In this document: one piece after another, positions 1 through 8,107 of the stretch
Layout of the letters: the number at the start of each line of letters is the position of its first letter
How positions within the stretch are numbered: the first letter of the stretch is position 1
The notes under the pieces: generated by a model
What the model saw: the letters and a program-made list of their open reading frames with translations, nothing else
Told to the model about the DNA's origin: nothing
Databases searched by the model: none
Made by a program: the position numbers and the translations under genes
Assembly (NCBI GenBank): GCA_031177865.1
Contig: JAPSKD010000001.1
Coordinates: 92,205-156,204, forward strand
Direction: 5' to 3'
DNA length: 64,000 bases
Source of the DNA: Bacillus sp. (in: firmicutes)
GTDB taxonomy: Bacteria; Bacillota; Bacilli; Bacillales; Cytobacillaceae

Positions 1-60
1 AGTAAAATGTTTTTCTATAATTCTACGATTTATTAAAGAAATTATTAGAGGGGCTTGAAA

Positions 61-735
61 ATGAAACCCATTGTGCAGATTTCATTAGATTTAACGAATA
101 TTGATGAGGCTTTGAAAATGGCCGAAATCGCTATAGAGGCAGGGGTTGATTGGATTGAAGCGGGAACGCCATTGCTACTTGCAGAAGGTTTACATGCCGT
201 AAGAAAACTACGGGAGAAATTCCCTGACAAACCGATTGTCGCTGATTTAAAAACGATGGATGGTGGCTATTTAGAAGTAGAAATGATGGCTAGGGCAGGA
301 GCTACCCATGTAGTTGTCATGGGTGTTGCCCATCCAGCGACCATACGAGCAGTTGTAAGAGCAGCAAGGGATTATGGTGTAGAAGTGATGGGGGATATTA
401 TGGCCTCATCAGACAAAGTATCATGTGCGAAGATGCTTGAGGAAAATGGTGTTGACTACATTATTGTTCATACAGGCTTTGATGAAAGGGGAGAGGATCC
501 AGAACGCTCACCATTTGATTGCTTAGAAGATGTGATATCCGCAGTCTCCATTCCAGTTCAGGCTGTTGGTGGATTATCGATTGAACAAGCTGCTCAAATG
601 CCAAAGTATGGCGCACCATTGGTGGTAATAGGAGCTCCGTTAGTCATTGATAATCAGGAATTTCGGCCAAGTACGGGTCAAGAACAGCTTAAAGAAACAT
701 TAACTAAGTTTGTGAAAAGAGTAAAAGGCCAATAG
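61..735 (+). CDS. HUMPS-family aldolase/decarboxylase (3-hexulose-6-phosphate synthase-like)
   Basis: A 224-residue (beta/alpha)8-barrel protein of the orotidine-monophosphate-decarboxylase superfamily. The family hallmark ADLKTMD (Asp-x-Lys-x-x-Asp) lies near residue 65, followed by VHTG near residue 140 and a phosphate-binding AVGG near residue 170, as in hexulose-6-phosphate synthase (HxlA) and 3-keto-L-gulonate-6-phosphate decarboxylase. Length matches HxlA (about 210 aa). ATG at 61 is chosen because GAGGGG at 48-53 sits 7 bases upstream; a TTG at 55 is too close to it. Substrate cannot be fixed: formaldehyde fixation and ketogulonate decarboxylation share the motif. No hxlB-type isomerase lies in the window, but the gene is close to the left edge. 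A terminator follows directly. Confidence 0.75.
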   Translation: MKPIVQISLDLTNIDEALKMAEIAIEAGVDWIEAGTPLLLAEGLHAVRKLREKFPDKPIVADLKTMDGGYLEVEMMARAGATHVVVMGVAHPATIRAVVRAARDYGVEVMGDIMASSDKVSCAKMLEENGVDYIIVHTGFDERGEDPERSPFDCLEDVISAVSIPVQAVGGLSIEQAAQMPKYGAPLVVIGAPLVIDNQEFRPSTGQEQLKETLTKFVKRVKGQ

Positions 736-772
736 TATCACGACCCATTTTTTTGACATCGAAATTCATCAG

Positions 773-800
773 TAGTCTAGTTTTCTAGGCTATTTTTTTT
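773..800 (+). terminator. Rho-independent terminator after the HUMPS gene
   Basis: Stem TAGTCTAG / CTAGGCTA (one G-U pair) with a TTTT loop, followed by eight T residues. Confidence 0.8.
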
Positions 801-807
801 GTGGACC

Positions 808-1041
808 CTATCCAGCCTTCGCCTTTCCCTTTCTTTTTTTATAGGAATAAACAAATATCTCAATTAGAACGGTCAGTATAAAGGTTAAAAAAACAATCAT
901 TTCAGCTGGATCCATGACACGAAACGGACTTGTTGCATTTCGGAAAGCTGTTTGTAGTTCGAATCCTTGCAGATAATCAAGCCAAAACGAGAAGCTCATT
1001 AGACACACCATCATCAATAAGGTAATCCCGATAATCTTCAT
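808..1041 (-). CDS. Small two-TM membrane protein, unknown function
   Basis: A 77-residue protein from the ATG at 1041, or 84 residues from a TTG at 1062; both have purine-rich Shine-Dalgarno sequences. It has a hydrophobic N-terminal segment, a soluble middle of about 25 residues, a second hydrophobic segment and a very basic tail (KKRKGKAK). I do not recognise the family. It is divergent from the germinant receptor operon and converges on the terminator of the upstream gene. Confidence 0.55.
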   Translation of the reverse strand: MKIIGITLLMMVCLMSFSFWLDYLQGFELQTAFRNATSPFRVMDPAEMIVFLTFILTVLIEIFVYSYKKRKGKAKAG

Positions 1042-1159
1042 TTTTCTCACACCTTTTTTCAATTTATTATTCCCCTTCTAAAACGCTTATATGACAACGT
1101 ATAAATATTCATCTACTGGGCAGAACAGTTAGTAAATAGAATAGAAAGGTTTAACAAAA

Positions 1160-2791
1160 ATGCCTGGTTTTTTCAAGAATAAACGTAAAAATAGTAGCAC
1201 ATCTAACGAAAACCAACAGCAATTACCAACAAAGCAGAATTTTCCGGATTCCATTGATGTACTATTATCTAATAATCTCAATGTGATTCGTAACAAAACA
1301 GGCAATAGTTTTGATGTGATTGTTCGAAAAGTTAACATCGGTTTACAACCCAAGATTCAAACCGCAATCGTCTATATAGATGGGCTTGTCGATAGTCAGT
1401 CCATAAAAGATTTTTTAATCGAATCCATCATGAAAAGTCCCGATTTGCAGGAAAAGTTGATTCAACAAGATCCATTAGAGGTAATTGAAGATGAGGCTTT
1501 GCCATTTGGGAGTATCAGAGAAGCAAGTGATTGGGATCAACTCTTTTCTGCGTTAATGAATGGAGAAACAATCATTCTTGTAGATGGAAAAACAAAGGTA
1601 CTCGTTGTTGATACAAGAGGCGGCGAAAGACGATCGATTGAGGAACCAAGTAGTCAGGTGACGGTGCGTGGTCCGCGGGATGGATTTACAGAGTCGATTA
1701 TCACGAATACCTCATTGGTGCGCCGGCGTATCAAGGATCCGAATTTATGGGTGGAATCAAGAAAGTTGGGCAATGTGACGAATACAGACGTTGCCATTAT
1801 GTATATAAATGGAATTGCAAACGAGAAAATTGTCGAAGAGGTCCGCAGACGGATTGATCAAATTGATATTGATAGTGTTCTTGAATCAGGTTATATTGAA
1901 CAGTTAATAGAGGATCAAACATTTACTTCCTTCCCGACACTTTATCATACAGAAAGACCGGATACAGTTTCGGGGAATCTTCTTGAGGGGAGAGTTGCCA
2001 TCTTTGTAGATGGGACTCCTTTTGTATTAATTGCCCCAGCTGTCTTTATTCAATTTTTTCAGTCAGTTGAGGATTATTATGCGCGATTTGATATTGCGAC
2101 GGCACTACGTTTTTTAAGGCTTTTGATATTTTCAATATCGATTATCGCACCTGCAGCCTATATTGCCGCAACCACGTTTCATCAGGAAATGATCCCGACG
2201 CAGTTATTAATTGCTGTAGCGGCACAGAGGGAAGCCGTACCTTTTCCGGCATTTGTAGAAGCTCTCATTATGGAAGTCACATTTGAAATATTACGTGAAG
2301 CTGGAATTCGAATGCCGCGGGCAGTAGGCTCAGCCATTTCTATTGTTGGAGCCCTTGTAATTGGACAAGCAGCCGTTCAGGCAGGAATTGTTTCACCAGC
2401 CATGACGATTGTAGTGGCTATGACTGCAATCGCTAGTTTCGCAACTCCATCTTTTGCGATGGCGATTGCTGCCCGATTGGTTCGTTTTTTATTTATGATT
2501 GCTGCTGCCACATTTGGTTTTTATGGAATCATTCTTGGAATTATCATGCTTACGGTCCATCTAAGTGGCCTGCGTTCATTTGGTGTTCCTTATATGACAC
2601 CAATGGCCCCATTTATTTTTACGGAGAACGCGGATACGTTTTTCCGGTTACCGTTATGGGTCTCAAAGAAACGACCGAAATTAATCAGTGAAGGTAATAG
2701 AGTTCGTGTAGGGAAGGACCAGAGACCTCAGCCACCTGTAGGACGTGGCATGCTTAAGTCTTCGGAAGAAAAAGGTGACCAAGATGAATAA
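1160..2791 (+). CDS. Spore germinant receptor A subunit (GerA family)
   Basis: A 543-residue GerAA/GerKA/YndD-type protein. The N-terminal half (residues 1-300) is hydrophilic and cytosolic; the second half has about five membrane segments with the characteristic stretch PFPAFVEALIMEVTFEILRE near residue 355 and the conserved AVGSAISIVGALVIGQAAV region after it. In the spore inner membrane this subunit assembles with the B (permease-like) and C (lipoprotein) subunits to sense germinants; GerA-type A subunits have been shown to form ion channels. First gene of an A-C-B operon: its stop overlaps the C gene start by 8 bp. SD AGAAAGG precedes the ATG. Forespore (sigma-G) expression is expected from the family, but I could not identify a convincing promoter. 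Confidence 0.95.
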   Translation: MPGFFKNKRKNSSTSNENQQQLPTKQNFPDSIDVLLSNNLNVIRNKTGNSFDVIVRKVNIGLQPKIQTAIVYIDGLVDSQSIKDFLIESIMKSPDLQEKLIQQDPLEVIEDEALPFGSIREASDWDQLFSALMNGETIILVDGKTKVLVVDTRGGERRSIEEPSSQVTVRGPRDGFTESIITNTSLVRRRIKDPNLWVESRKLGNVTNTDVAIMYINGIANEKIVEEVRRRIDQIDIDSVLESGYIEQLIEDQTFTSFPTLYHTERPDTVSGNLLEGRVAIFVDGTPFVLIAPAVFIQFFQSVEDYYARFDIATALRFLRLLIFSISIIAPAAYIAATTFHQEMIPTQLLIAVAAQREAVPFPAFVEALIMEVTFEILREAGIRMPRAVGSAISIVGALVIGQAAVQAGIVSPAMTIVVAMTAIASFATPSFAMAIAARLVRFLFMIAAATFGFYGIILGIIMLTVHLSGLRSFGVPYMTPMAPFIFTENADTFFRLPLWVSKKRPKLISEGNRVRVGKDQRPQPPVGRGMLKSSEEKGDQDE

Positions 2792-4013
2792 AGGTTTTGT
2801 ACTTGTCATTCTATTCCTTACACTGATCCTCCTTTCGGGTTGTTGGAGCAAAAAGGAGCTTACCGACATTGCGATTATTTCTGCTTTCGGTATCGATAAA
2901 AATGAAAAGGGACAGTATGTAGGTACGATTCAGGTGATTAATCCCGGAAATGTTACAGGTGGTCAGCAAGATGGTGGCTCTAGTTTTGGCCCACCCGTTA
3001 ATGTATATACTGAGACTGGAAATAACCTTACTGAAGTAAGTAGGAAGTTTTCCACTAGCATATCGCGAAGGCTTTATTATGCCCATACAAATTTAGTAGT
3101 TATTGGAGAGCGATTAGCAAGAGAAGACGGGATACTCCATCTTTTTGATGCCATGGATCGTGACCCTGAATTTCGAATCACATCGGAAGTAATCATTGCT
3201 CAAGATATGGAGGCAAAAGATATTGTAAGTGCATTAACTCCAATCGATAAAATACCATCCAATAAAATAATTAAGACATTAAAGTCAACCGAAAAAAACT
3301 GGGGGACACATCTGAGATCAAATATGAAAGATGTACTTAATAACCTAGTATCAGAAGGGAAAGAACCTATATTAACAGGGTTTCGTTTAAACGGAGAAAT
3401 CGATCAGGCCAAGAAAATGTCAAATATTGAGGAAACGACTCCAAAAGCGGTTCTTGAAGCTGACGGGATTGCTCTTTTTAGAGATGGAAAGTTGGTCGAT
3501 TGGATACAAGGCAATACGGCAAGAGGAACGTTATGGATTTTGGATAAAATTGAAAAAACAGATGTGAATATTGATTGGCAAGGAAATGAAGATGCTATTG
3601 CTTACGAAGTGATTCGTCAAAAAACCAATATTCTGCCTATCATTCAAAAAAATCAACCCATGATTACCGTAGACGTTAGTGTTGAAGGCGATATAGGTGA
3701 AGTAGAAGTACCGATTGACTTAACAGACCCACTTCTATTAGTAAAAATCGAAAAAGAAGCCGAAAAGGAAATCAAGAAAGAAATTCAAGAAGCCATTAAA
3801 CAAGCCAAAAAAAATAAATCAGACGTTTTTGGCTTAGGTGAGGCGGTCCAACGTGCCGATCCGAACTTGTGGAATAAGCTAAAGTCTGAATGGAATTCAG
3901 TGTATTTTCCAGAATTAATCGTGGATGTGAAGGTAGAGGCATTTGTGCGCCGGTCGGGGCTGCGTACGAAATCTTTCCTTACTGAAATGGAGGAAGATCG
4001 TAAATCGAAATAA
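2784..4013 (+). CDS. Spore germinant receptor C subunit, Ger(x)C lipoprotein
   Basis: A 409-residue lipoprotein. ATG at 2784 is chosen because AAAGGTG lies just upstream and it gives a clean lipoprotein signal peptide ending in the lipobox LLSGC (Cys at residue 20). The next residues, WSKKELTD, are typical of Ger(x)C proteins. The mature part has the family's three alpha/beta domains, ending with a Lys/Glu-rich helix before the C-terminal FPELIVDVKVEAFVRRSG. It anchors to the outer face of the spore inner membrane as part of the receptor. It overlaps the A gene by 8 bp, so translational coupling is likely. Confidence 0.94.
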   Translation: MNKGFVLVILFLTLILLSGCWSKKELTDIAIISAFGIDKNEKGQYVGTIQVINPGNVTGGQQDGGSSFGPPVNVYTETGNNLTEVSRKFSTSISRRLYYAHTNLVVIGERLAREDGILHLFDAMDRDPEFRITSEVIIAQDMEAKDIVSALTPIDKIPSNKIIKTLKSTEKNWGTHLRSNMKDVLNNLVSEGKEPILTGFRLNGEIDQAKKMSNIEETTPKAVLEADGIALFRDGKLVDWIQGNTARGTLWILDKIEKTDVNIDWQGNEDAIAYEVIRQKTNILPIIQKNQPMITVDVSVEGDIGEVEVPIDLTDPLLLVKIEKEAEKEIKKEIQEAIKQAKKNKSDVFGLGEAVQRADPNLWNKLKSEWNSVYFPELIVDVKVEAFVRRSGLRTKSFLTEMEEDRKSK

Positions 4014-4025
4014 GGAGCATGTAAC

Positions 4026-5117
4026 ATGGAGAAGGCAAAAATCAGTTCGTATCAGCTATTTGTACTTGTCTTACTGTTTGAATTAGGAAGTGCATTACTT
4101 TTGCCACTTGCAATGGATGCTAAGCAGGATGCCTGGATTGCCGTTCTCCTTGGAATGATCGGTGGAATGTTGCTCTTTATTATCTTTTTCCGACTCTATC
4201 AATACTACCCCGATAAATTACCAACCATGTATGCGCAGATTATTGTAGGGAAACCAATCGGGAAGGTACTAGCATTTTTATATGTCCTGTATTTTGCTTA
4301 TCTCTCAGCCAGAGTATTACGCGATTTTGGTGTGATGCTGGTGACATTTGCCTATCCTGAGACTCCTTTATTTATTGTCAATTCACTCTTAATTATCGTG
4401 GTTGTATACGCGGTTCGAAAAGGAATCGAAGTATTAGGGAGAACAGGGGAACTGCTTTTTAGCATCATGTATCTACTTGCGGTAACGGGATTTATCCTTG
4501 TAGTGGTTTCTGGTCTGATTGATGTAAGCAATCTAAAGCCAGTATTAGGCGGAGGCATTACCCCTGTTTTAAAAGCAGCATTTACCCAAGTCCTGTATTT
4601 TCCGTTTGGAGAAACAATCGTTTTTGGGATGATTTTTCCATATTTGAATCATTCACGTAAAGCAAAGATTGCCGGTTTATGTGCGATTGGTTTAAGTGGA
4701 ATCAATCTAGCGCTTGTCATGTTGATGAACATTAGTGTCCTTGGTGTTAACCTTACATCTCGTGCACCATTCCCACTCCTGGCAACCATTCAAATGATCC
4801 AAGTTGCAGAGTTTATCGAACGTCTCGATATCTTCTTTATGTTAGCTTTAATTATTGGGGGATTCTTTAAAATTGGGATCTTTTTTTATGCGGTTGTTAC
4901 GGGGGTTGCCAATTTGTTCTCAATTGATAGTCATACACGTTTATGTTATCCGATGGCACTTGTTGTTTTACTCTTATCCATTACGATGGCGAGTAGTTTC
5001 GCTGAACATTTACAGGAGGGCTATAAGTTTGTTCCTGTGTTTCTTCACGTACCATTTCAAGTCATCATACCGGTAACACTCCTTGTGATTGCGATGATAA
5101 GAAGAAGGAGAGCATAG
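4026..5117 (+). CDS. Spore germinant receptor B subunit (GerAB/endospore permease family)
   Basis: A 363-residue polytopic protein with about ten membrane segments, of the APC-superfamily germination permeases, the subunit that binds small-molecule germinants in the membrane. It opens with the family-typical ISSYQLFVLVLLFELGSALL. SD AAGGAGC precedes ATG 4026, 12 bases after the C gene stop. Last gene of the operon; a bidirectional terminator follows. The germinant cannot be inferred from sequence. Confidence 0.93.
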   Translation: MEKAKISSYQLFVLVLLFELGSALLLPLAMDAKQDAWIAVLLGMIGGMLLFIIFFRLYQYYPDKLPTMYAQIIVGKPIGKVLAFLYVLYFAYLSARVLRDFGVMLVTFAYPETPLFIVNSLLIIVVVYAVRKGIEVLGRTGELLFSIMYLLAVTGFILVVVSGLIDVSNLKPVLGGGITPVLKAAFTQVLYFPFGETIVFGMIFPYLNHSRKAKIAGLCAIGLSGINLALVMLMNISVLGVNLTSRAPFPLLATIQMIQVAEFIERLDIFFMLALIIGGFFKIGIFFYAVVTGVANLFSIDSHTRLCYPMALVVLLLSITMASSFAEHLQEGYKFVPVFLHVPFQVIIPVTLLVIAMIRRRRA

Positions 5118-5142
5118 GGGAAGCTCGAATCCATTCGGCCTA

Positions 5143-5175
5143 TAAAAAAATCTTCCAAAACGGAAGATTTTTTAT
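5143..5175. terminator. Bidirectional terminator between the ger operon and trmL
   Basis: AATCTTCC / GGAAGATT stem with an A-run on the left and a T-run on the right, so it can serve the converging genes on both sides. Confidence 0.85.
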
Positions 5176-5642
5176 TTTAAATTCGGATAACCTTGCTGGC
5201 GTAATGCCTCGTATACTAGTATTGCTGCAGTACTCGAAAGATTGAGTGAACGAACATGATTGTTCATAGGGATTCTCAAGAAGTGGTTTTTATTTTTTTC
5301 TAGTAAATCTTTTGGTAAACCCGTTGTTTCTTTTCCAAACATAAAATAATGATCCTTCGATTCATCACTGAAATCAAAGCCTGTATGTGTTTTTTCACCA
5401 AACGTCTCAATAAAATAAAATTCGCCTTGATTTTTAGAAAAGAAGTCTTCCAATGAGTCATAATATGTGATGTTCACATCATCCCAAAAATCGATGCCTG
5501 CTTTTTTTAACATCTCCGGATCTGTTGAAAAGCCGAGTGGTCGGATTAAATGCAAGGCTGAACCCGTTGCTACACAAGTAAGTGCAATATTTCCAGTATT
5601 AGCTGGAATATCTGGTTGATAAAGTACAACATGAATCGCCAA
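5172..5642 (-). CDS. trmL: tRNA (cytidine(34)-2'-O)-methyltransferase TrmL
   Basis: A 156-residue SPOUT-class methyltransferase (YibK/CspR group) that 2'-O-methylates the wobble nucleotide of tRNA-Leu isoacceptors using S-adenosylmethionine. The N-terminal YQPDIPANTGNIALTC, central MFGKETTGLP and C-terminal IPMNNHVRSLNLSS segments are the three motifs of the SPOUT trefoil knot. Length is normal. Start is TTG at 5642, preceded by AGAGGTG with 7-base spacing. Transcribed alone. Confidence 0.95.
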   Translation of the reverse strand: MAIHVVLYQPDIPANTGNIALTCVATGSALHLIRPLGFSTDPEMLKKAGIDFWDDVNITYYDSLEDFFSKNQGEFYFIETFGEKTHTGFDFSDESKDHYFMFGKETTGLPKDLLEKNKNHFLRIPMNNHVRSLNLSSTAAILVYEALRQQGYPNLK

Positions 5643-5724
5643 TAATGGTCACCTCTAACCTCTATTTTACCCTTTGAATTATAGCACATAAGTCATCAAA
5701 GGATATTTTTTATACATAACGTAA

Positions 5725-5754
5725 TTAAGCCACTGGGTAAAATGAGTGGCTTAA
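5725..5754. other. Perfect 10-bp hairpin between trmL and the sigma-54 activator
   Basis: TTAAGCCACT / AGTGGCTTAA with a 10-base loop. It lies beyond the 3' end of the activator gene but lacks a clear T-run on either strand, so it may be a weak terminator or RNA-stabilising hairpin. Confidence 0.5.
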
Positions 5755-5794
5755 CAATGTCATATATACAATGGCATGCTCGTGATCTATTTCT

Positions 5795-7759
5795 TTAATA
5801 AGGTAGCCGTTGTTCTGTTAAATTATATTTTTTGAGTTTGCGATATAAGGTGGATCTTGCTATATTGATTTCTTTTGCGACCGCAGATATATTCCAACCT
5901 GTTTGGATTAAGAGTGTTTTAATTTGCTGCATTTCTGCTTGTTCGATTACAGACAGGTTTGAAACCTCAGTAACGTTAAGAGATTGTTTGGTTTTTAACT
6001 CTGCTAAATAATCTGGTAGGTGACTTTTGTTAATTTCCGTTGAGTTGCTGAAGATGACTGCATGTTCAATAGCGTTCCTTAATTCCCTTATATTTCCTGA
6101 CCAATCATAGGTCAAGAAGAAATTTTTGGTTTTCTCGGTTAAACGAAATGGTAAATCTTTATGATAGACTTTTGCAAATAGTCTTAAGTAATAATTACTG
6201 ATCGGTATAATATCTTCTTTTCTTTTTCGTAACGGGGGGATCGTAAGTGAAATTACATTTAACCTAAAAAACAGGTCCTTTCTAAACAGTCCTTCTTCAA
6301 TCATAGCCTCCAGGTTTCGGTTTGTGGCAGCGATTACTTTAACATCAACTTTAACGGTCCTTGAGGAACCTAATCTCGTAAACTCCCTTTCCTGAAGGAC
6401 TCTTAGTAAATGAACCTGTAAATCAAGCGGCATTTCTCCTATTTCATCTAAAAAGATTGTCCCTCCGTTCGCTTCTTCAAACTTACCTTTTTTTCCGTCC
6501 TTTTTACCACCGGTAAATGTACCGCTCTCATAACCGAAAAGCTCACTACTAATTAATTCTTTCTGTATTGCCCCACAATTTATGGCAATAAAAGGTTTAT
6601 CCTTTCTTGAACTTACTTCATGAATATACCTTGCAATCACCTCTTTTCCCGTACCTGTTTCGCCGGTTAATAGGATAGGGGTGTTGATTGAAGCAATTTG
6701 CCGGCATTTTTGTAAAATCAGTTTCATTTCAGCGGATTCACCGACTAAATTGTGATTCTGTGAATTGGTTGAAACAATTGATGAAGAATTGTTTCTAGTT
6801 TTGAAAATAGAAACATAACCTATTTCTTCATTATTAAATATGATCGGTTCTATGTTGATGAATTGATAGCCTTCTGATTGATCCATGAAATGAAATGGGG
6901 CTTGTAAAAAGTTATTTATTTTTTGCCTGTTTTCAAGTACCATGCCTTTTTTCAAATGAAGGGCATTTAGTAATTGCTCGTCACCATTCACAATCACGTA
7001 TTCATTACTAAAGACTAGAACCGGGTTATCACCCCATTTAGAGGTGTATTGACGATAATATTCATCCACTTGATGATATTTCTTCTGATACATAAAAAGA
7101 AGTTGTTGTTCGATCATTTGTGCAAGGGAGACAGCTAATCCAAGGGTATGTGGTTGTGTGCTGGGCCAAAGACCGGTAAAATCAATCGCTCCTATGACAT
7201 GCTTGGTGTACGGATGAAATATAGGGGAGGATGAACAGGTCATTTGATGAAAGCCCTCACAAAAATGTTCAGCAGAAAAAACCTGAATGGGCTTTTTGGA
7301 AACGATACTCGTCCCAATTGCATTGGTTCCTGCTGCGGTCTCACTCCAATCCATTCCAGGAGAAAAATTTACTTTCTCTGTTTTTCGGATAATATCTGGT
7401 TCCCCTTTTAAATAAATCATTTTTCCATTTTCATCATTAAGTGTAATTAAGTAACCGGTTCCAATTAATTTATCAAAAATAGTATCAATAATCGGTTTGG
7501 CCGCGTGATATAGGTCGGATTCTATTAGGAGTTGTTCTAATTCGAATGAGGTAAGTGCAGTTCTAGCTTGTTTTTGTTCTGGATTTAAACCAATTGATTG
7601 ACATCGACTCCAGGAGTTAAGGATTTCACGGCGAACAATAGTGTCTAGATTTTCACTATCTGAAGGATTGGTTAAAAACAGTTCCCATTTCTGTTTTAAT
7701 TCACCTACCTTATTGTGCAAGTCCACTGTAGAAAAAATAGAGAGAAAAGGGTTTGGCAA
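5795..7759 (-). CDS. acxR: Sigma-54-dependent transcriptional activator (AcoR/AcxR type)
   Basis: About 654 residues in AcoR layout: an N-terminal GAF-containing sensory region (about 50-330), an AAA+ sigma-54-interaction domain (about 345-570) with Walker A GETGTGKE and Walker B-type GGTIFLDEIGEMP, and a C-terminal Fis-type helix-turn-helix ending the protein. The start is probably the TTG at 7759: the strong TTGAGGAGG lies 9 bases upstream, whereas an ATG at 7780 would translate the SD itself. The sigma-54 contact loop reads GTFTGG rather than the consensus GAFTGA. It is divergent from the acetone carboxylase operon, whose promoter is a sigma-54 site, so regulation of that operon is a strong inference. 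The inducer is not visible from sequence; acetone or a C3 alcohol/ketone is plausible. Confidence 0.88.
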   Translation of the reverse strand: MPNPFLSIFSTVDLHNKVGELKQKWELFLTNPSDSENLDTIVRREILNSWSRCQSIGLNPEQKQARTALTSFELEQLLIESDLYHAAKPIIDTIFDKLIGTGYLITLNDENGKMIYLKGEPDIIRKTEKVNFSPGMDWSETAAGTNAIGTSIVSKKPIQVFSAEHFCEGFHQMTCSSSPIFHPYTKHVIGAIDFTGLWPSTQPHTLGLAVSLAQMIEQQLLFMYQKKYHQVDEYYRQYTSKWGDNPVLVFSNEYVIVNGDEQLLNALHLKKGMVLENRQKINNFLQAPFHFMDQSEGYQFINIEPIIFNNEEIGYVSIFKTRNNSSSIVSTNSQNHNLVGESAEMKLILQKCRQIASINTPILLTGETGTGKEVIARYIHEVSSRKDKPFIAINCGAIQKELISSELFGYESGTFTGGKKDGKKGKFEEANGGTIFLDEIGEMPLDLQVHLLRVLQEREFTRLGSSRTVKVDVKVIAATNRNLEAMIEEGLFRKDLFFRLNVISLTIPPLRKRKEDIIPISNYYLRLFAKVYHKDLPFRLTEKTKNFFLTYDWSGNIRELRNAIEHAVIFSNSTEINKSHLPDYLAELKTKQSLNVTEVSNLSVIEQAEMQQIKTLLIQTGWNISAVAKEINIARSTLYRKLKKYNLTEQRLPY

Positions 7760-7921
7760 CTTCAGTAACCTCCTCAACATAAATATTTCACGAAAAGAGT
7801 TCGTATAAGAGGATGAAAGCAGTATCTGCAGTAGTACGTATGTATTATTGAAATTTCAGTATATTAAAAATACTAACCGATTTTACTCTGTAATTCAATA
7901 GTCTGTTTCAAGAAAACATTG

Positions 7922-7952
7922 TGTATCGCTACAGGTGTAGTGAAATGCTACA
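7922..7952. promoter_or_regulatory. Candidate activator binding sites upstream of the acx promoter
   Basis: Two adjacent inverted repeats: TGTATCGCTACA (7922-7933) and TGTAG-N7-CTACA (7936-7952). They share TGTA/TACA half-sites, and lie 52-82 bp upstream of the sigma-54 -24 element, the usual range for enhancer sites of NtrC-family activators. Assignment to the divergent activator is inference. Confidence 0.6.
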
Positions 7953-8003
7953 GTTCGATTTGTTTTTTTCCTTTATTGCTATGTCTGATAGTAGGTTTTG
8001 TGT

Positions 8004-8018
8004 TGGCACACTACTTGC
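8004..8018 (+). promoter_or_regulatory. Sigma-54 (SigL) -24/-12 promoter of the acetone carboxylase operon
   Basis: TGGCAC at 8004-8009 and TTGC at 8015-8018, with the invariant GG and GC doublets exactly 12 bases apart, match the sigma-54 consensus. Transcription should begin near 8030, leaving a leader of about 78 bases before the first gene. The 327-bp divergent intergenic region otherwise holds only the inverted repeats. Confidence 0.9.
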
Positions 8019-8107
8019 AAATAATAAGGTAACAGCAACAAGCCATACATATGGAAACATGAAATGCTGTTAAAAATTTTGGATTTATTGAAAGGAGAGA
8101 GTTTTAT

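Noticed and set aside
61..735. Orotidine 5'-phosphate decarboxylase (pyrF)
   Set aside because: The Asp-x-Lys-x-x-Asp context and length fit the HUMPS branch, and no pyrimidine genes adjoin.
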